This document shows, piece by piece, positions 4,778-6,640 of a stretch of DNA of 6,640 nucleotides. Location of the stretch: the NCBI GenBank assembly GCA_023136725.1, contig JAGLQR010000100.1, forward strand, positions 1-6,640, written 5' to 3'. Position numbers and translations under genes: made by a program. The DNA is from Candidatus Aminicenantota bacterium. Its GTDB lineage: Bacteria > Acidobacteriota > Aminicenantia > UBA2199. The notes beneath the pieces are model-generated. The model was not told the DNA's origin and did no database searches. It worked only from the letters and a program-made list of their open reading frames with translations. Position 1 is the first letter of the stretch; every line of letters begins with the position of its first letter.

Positions 4778-6640
4778 ATGAGAACTATTAATAAAAAAAT
4801 AAAAATACAGATGATATTCATGCTTATGTTAGCTACAGGATTTTCCATCCTTCAATCGAAACAGGATTTAACAATAAACGAAAAGAGATACAACAAAAAA
4901 ATAGAGGGACAGGTTCTGGACAAAGATGACAATGGTATCAAAGGCGCAGAAGTCTTTATTCATGAAAAGAACATCTCGACCAGAACTAACAAATCTGGAA
5001 AATTTCTTTTTAAAATTAAGGGAGGAGGCGCATTTCACATAGATATTTACAAAGAAGGATATTTACCATACTCAACAAAAGTATCAAGAATTGCAAAAAG
5101 AACCGATATGATAATTCCGGATATTATATTAACCCGATCTTTTATTGAACAGGTTGTAGTAACAGGCACAGGGACCCCAAAACTCTACAGGGAAACTCCT
5201 GTAAAAACCTTCATTGCCAGCAAGGATATGATAGAAAAAAAAGGCGCCCAAAACCTTGCCGACTCACTTGAACTGGTAACCGGTGTAAGAGTGGAAGATA
5301 ATTGCCAGAACTGCAATTTTACCCAGGTAAGGATAAATGGTATGGAGGGGAAATACTGCCAGATATTATTGAACGGGATGCCGGTAGTATCAGCGCTAGC
5401 CGGAGTTTATGCACTGGAACAAATACCGGCAAACCTTATAGAGAGTCTTGAAGTAGTTAAGGGTGGCGGAGCTTCTCTATATGGGGGAAATGCTATCGGC
5501 GGTGTTGTTAATGTGAGGCTAAAAGAAGCAGAAACATCAGGCGCACGATTATCTATTAACCATGGGCTTGTTAACAACGAACCGGATACAAATGTAAATT
5601 TCAACTTTGATTATGTTGCACCGAATCCCGATACCAAGGTGAACTTTTTCAGCACTTATCAAAGTCGTGATCCAATGGATTACAATGGAGATGATTTCTC
5701 AGACAGGGGTGAATTGACAAATCTAAGTATCGGATCAAATTTTTCCCATTATTTCAAAAAGATAAGCGGGAAACTTCGATTAAGTTTTTCGGTTATAAAA
5801 GAAGAACGCAGGGGTGGAAATAAATTTGAGCTGCCGGAGCATTTCGCCGACATTGCAGAATCCATCAGGACAAAGCGTATTGATCTTTCAGCAGGATGGG
5901 AACAAGTTTTTTCTAAAGTATCCATTTTAAAGATCAACAGCGCATATTCATACACGAAGAGAAAATCATATTATGGTGCAGAGCAGGACCCTAATGCATA
6001 TGGAGACTCAGTAAACCCTGTATTTTTTAGTGAGATCCGATATTATAATTTTTCATTATCAGGCCATGATGTGATTATGGGAGTAAGTTTCAAATCAGAC
6101 GGGATCGAAGACAGGGCCCCGGCCTATGACCGGATGATCGATGAAAGATATACTGACCTTGGTGTATATTTACAGGATGAAATAAACTTAAACGACACAT
6201 GGAAAATATTGATAGGGGCACGTGGCGATAAGCATTCCGAAATATCCCGGATGATATTCAGCCCCAGAACCAGCATCAGTTTTTCAGGGATAAAGGATCT
6301 TACATTCAGGTTAACATTCTCTACCGGATTTCGCGCCCCACAAGTTTTTGATGAAGATCTTCATATCACACAAGTTGGCGGAGAAGGGATGATTATCAGA
6401 AACAGGGCCGGACTAAAAGAGGAAAAATCCTACAGCCTGACATTTGGAATTGATTTCGGCAGACAGGTAAATAATAAATTAATTCAATTCAGTTTCAGTG
6501 GGTTTTATAACCGGTTAAACGATGTTTTTACCTTGGATGAAGTTGAATCAGACAAAAATTATATGGTAATGGAAAGATTTAACTCAGATGGTGCAAAAGT
6601 TTTTGGAATTGAACTTGAAGCAGGTTTTAAAATTGCTGAC
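4778..6640 (+). CDS. TonB-dependent outer-membrane receptor with N-terminal carboxypeptidase-regulatory-like domain (3' truncated)
   Basis: The frame stays open from ATG 4778 to the window end: 621 residues, with the C-terminal strands missing. It imports a scarce nutrient across the outer membrane using TonB-ExbBD energy. Residues 1-27 are a signal peptide. About 42-118 form a carboxypeptidase D regulatory-like domain (IEGQVLDKDDNGIKGAEVFI ... T-N-K-S-G-K-F). A TonB-box-like EQVVVTGT lies at 124-131. The plug domain spans about 138-248, with LADSLELVTGVRV, QVRINGMEGKY, a G-V-Y-x-L-E-Q-I-P-A segment, the EVVKGGGASLYGGNAIGGVV signature and N245. The barrel begins near 250, and the S-T-G-F-R-A-P motif (about 515-521) is typical of late barrel regions. 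The plug contains N-C-Q-N-C (Cys176, Cys179) and Cys194, which mark a distinct receptor subgroup resembling FepA/CirA/BtuB-type proteins. The substrate is unknown; a metal, siderophore, haem or corrinoid is most plausible. The small Cys-x-x-Cys protein upstream probably works with it. Confidence 0.94.
   Translation, partial: MRTINKKIKIQMIFMLMLATGFSILQSKQDLTINEKRYNKKIEGQVLDKDDNGIKGAEVFIHEKNISTRTNKSGKFLFKIKGGGAFHIDIYKEGYLPYSTKVSRIAKRTDMIIPDIILTRSFIEQVVVTGTGTPKLYRETPVKTFIASKDMIEKKGAQNLADSLELVTGVRVEDNCQNCNFTQVRINGMEGKYCQILLNGMPVVSALAGVYALEQIPANLIESLEVVKGGGASLYGGNAIGGVVNVRLKEAETSGARLSINHGLVNNEPDTNVNFNFDYVAPNPDTKVNFFSTYQSRDPMDYNGDDFSDRGELTNLSIGSNFSHYFKKISGKLRLSFSVIKEERRGGNKFELPEHFADIAESIRTKRIDLSAGWEQVFSKVSILKINSAYSYTKRKSYYGAEQDPNAYGDSVNPVFFSEIRYYNFSLSGHDVIMGVSFKSDGIEDRAPAYDRMIDERYTDLGVYLQDEINLNDTWKILIGARGDKHSEISRMIFSPRTSISFSGIKDLTFRLTFSTGFRAPQVFDEDLHITQVGGEGMIIRNRAGLKEEKSYSLTFGIDFGRQVNNKLIQFSFSGFYNRLNDVFTLDEVESDKNYMVMERFNSDGAKVFGIELEAGFKIAD

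Noticed and set aside
5407..5955. Minus-strand open frames inside the TonB receptor gene
   Set aside because: They overlap conserved plug and barrel sequence on the other strand and show no signals or protein-like features of their own.

Overview
The window reads as an AT-rich chromosomal segment from a Gram-negative (diderm) bacterium. It encodes a TonB-dependent outer-membrane receptor, a second beta-barrel-like protein ending in phenylalanine, and two large Sec-exported beta-sandwich proteins. Three of the four observable starts have canonical Shine-Dalgarno sites (AGGAG, AAGGAGG, AAGGAG), and the two best promoters are sigma70-like (TTGAGA-18-CATAAT and TTGACT-16-TATAAT). Both features argue against typical Bacteroidota. 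The PKD, Ser-Thr-rich GPI-anchored-like and CARDB-like domains, together with this receptor type, recall uncultured anaerobic lineages such as Aminicenantes/Acidobacteriota or Cloacimonadota. That placement is a weak guess from style, not from a marker gene.

All genes lie on the + strand, in three blocks. Block 1 (1-2238) holds the C-terminal end of a serine/threonine-rich beta-barrel-like protein, then a secreted 592-residue PKD protein whose ribosome-binding site overlaps the upstream stop codon, so the two are probably co-transcribed and coupled. A 300-base gap follows, with a GC-rich hairpin near its start and a sigma70-like promoter in its second half. Block 2 (2539-4203) is one secreted 554-residue protein with three Ser-Thr-rich GPI-anchored-type repeats and two CARDB-like C-terminal domains.

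Block 3 (about 4295-6640) starts with an A-tract and a strong promoter, followed immediately by a perfect 8-bp inverted repeat. Next come a 90-residue membrane protein with a His...Cys-x-x-Cys external loop and a TonB-dependent receptor cut by the window end. The receptor has an N-terminal carboxypeptidase-regulatory-like domain, a TonB-box-like segment, and a plug domain with an unusual Asn-Cys-Gln-Asn-Cys motif.

Blocks 1 and 2 look like cell-envelope or extracellular structural and binding proteins with no visible enzyme. Block 3 looks like a regulated nutrient-uptake unit. The paired Cys-x-x-Cys motifs in the small membrane protein and in the receptor plug suggest a metal or metal-complex substrate, but the substrate cannot be read from the sequence. 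No RNA gene, CRISPR array, transposase or integrase was found. The one possible mobile-element trace is a short GGGGACAGG-type motif between blocks 2 and 3.
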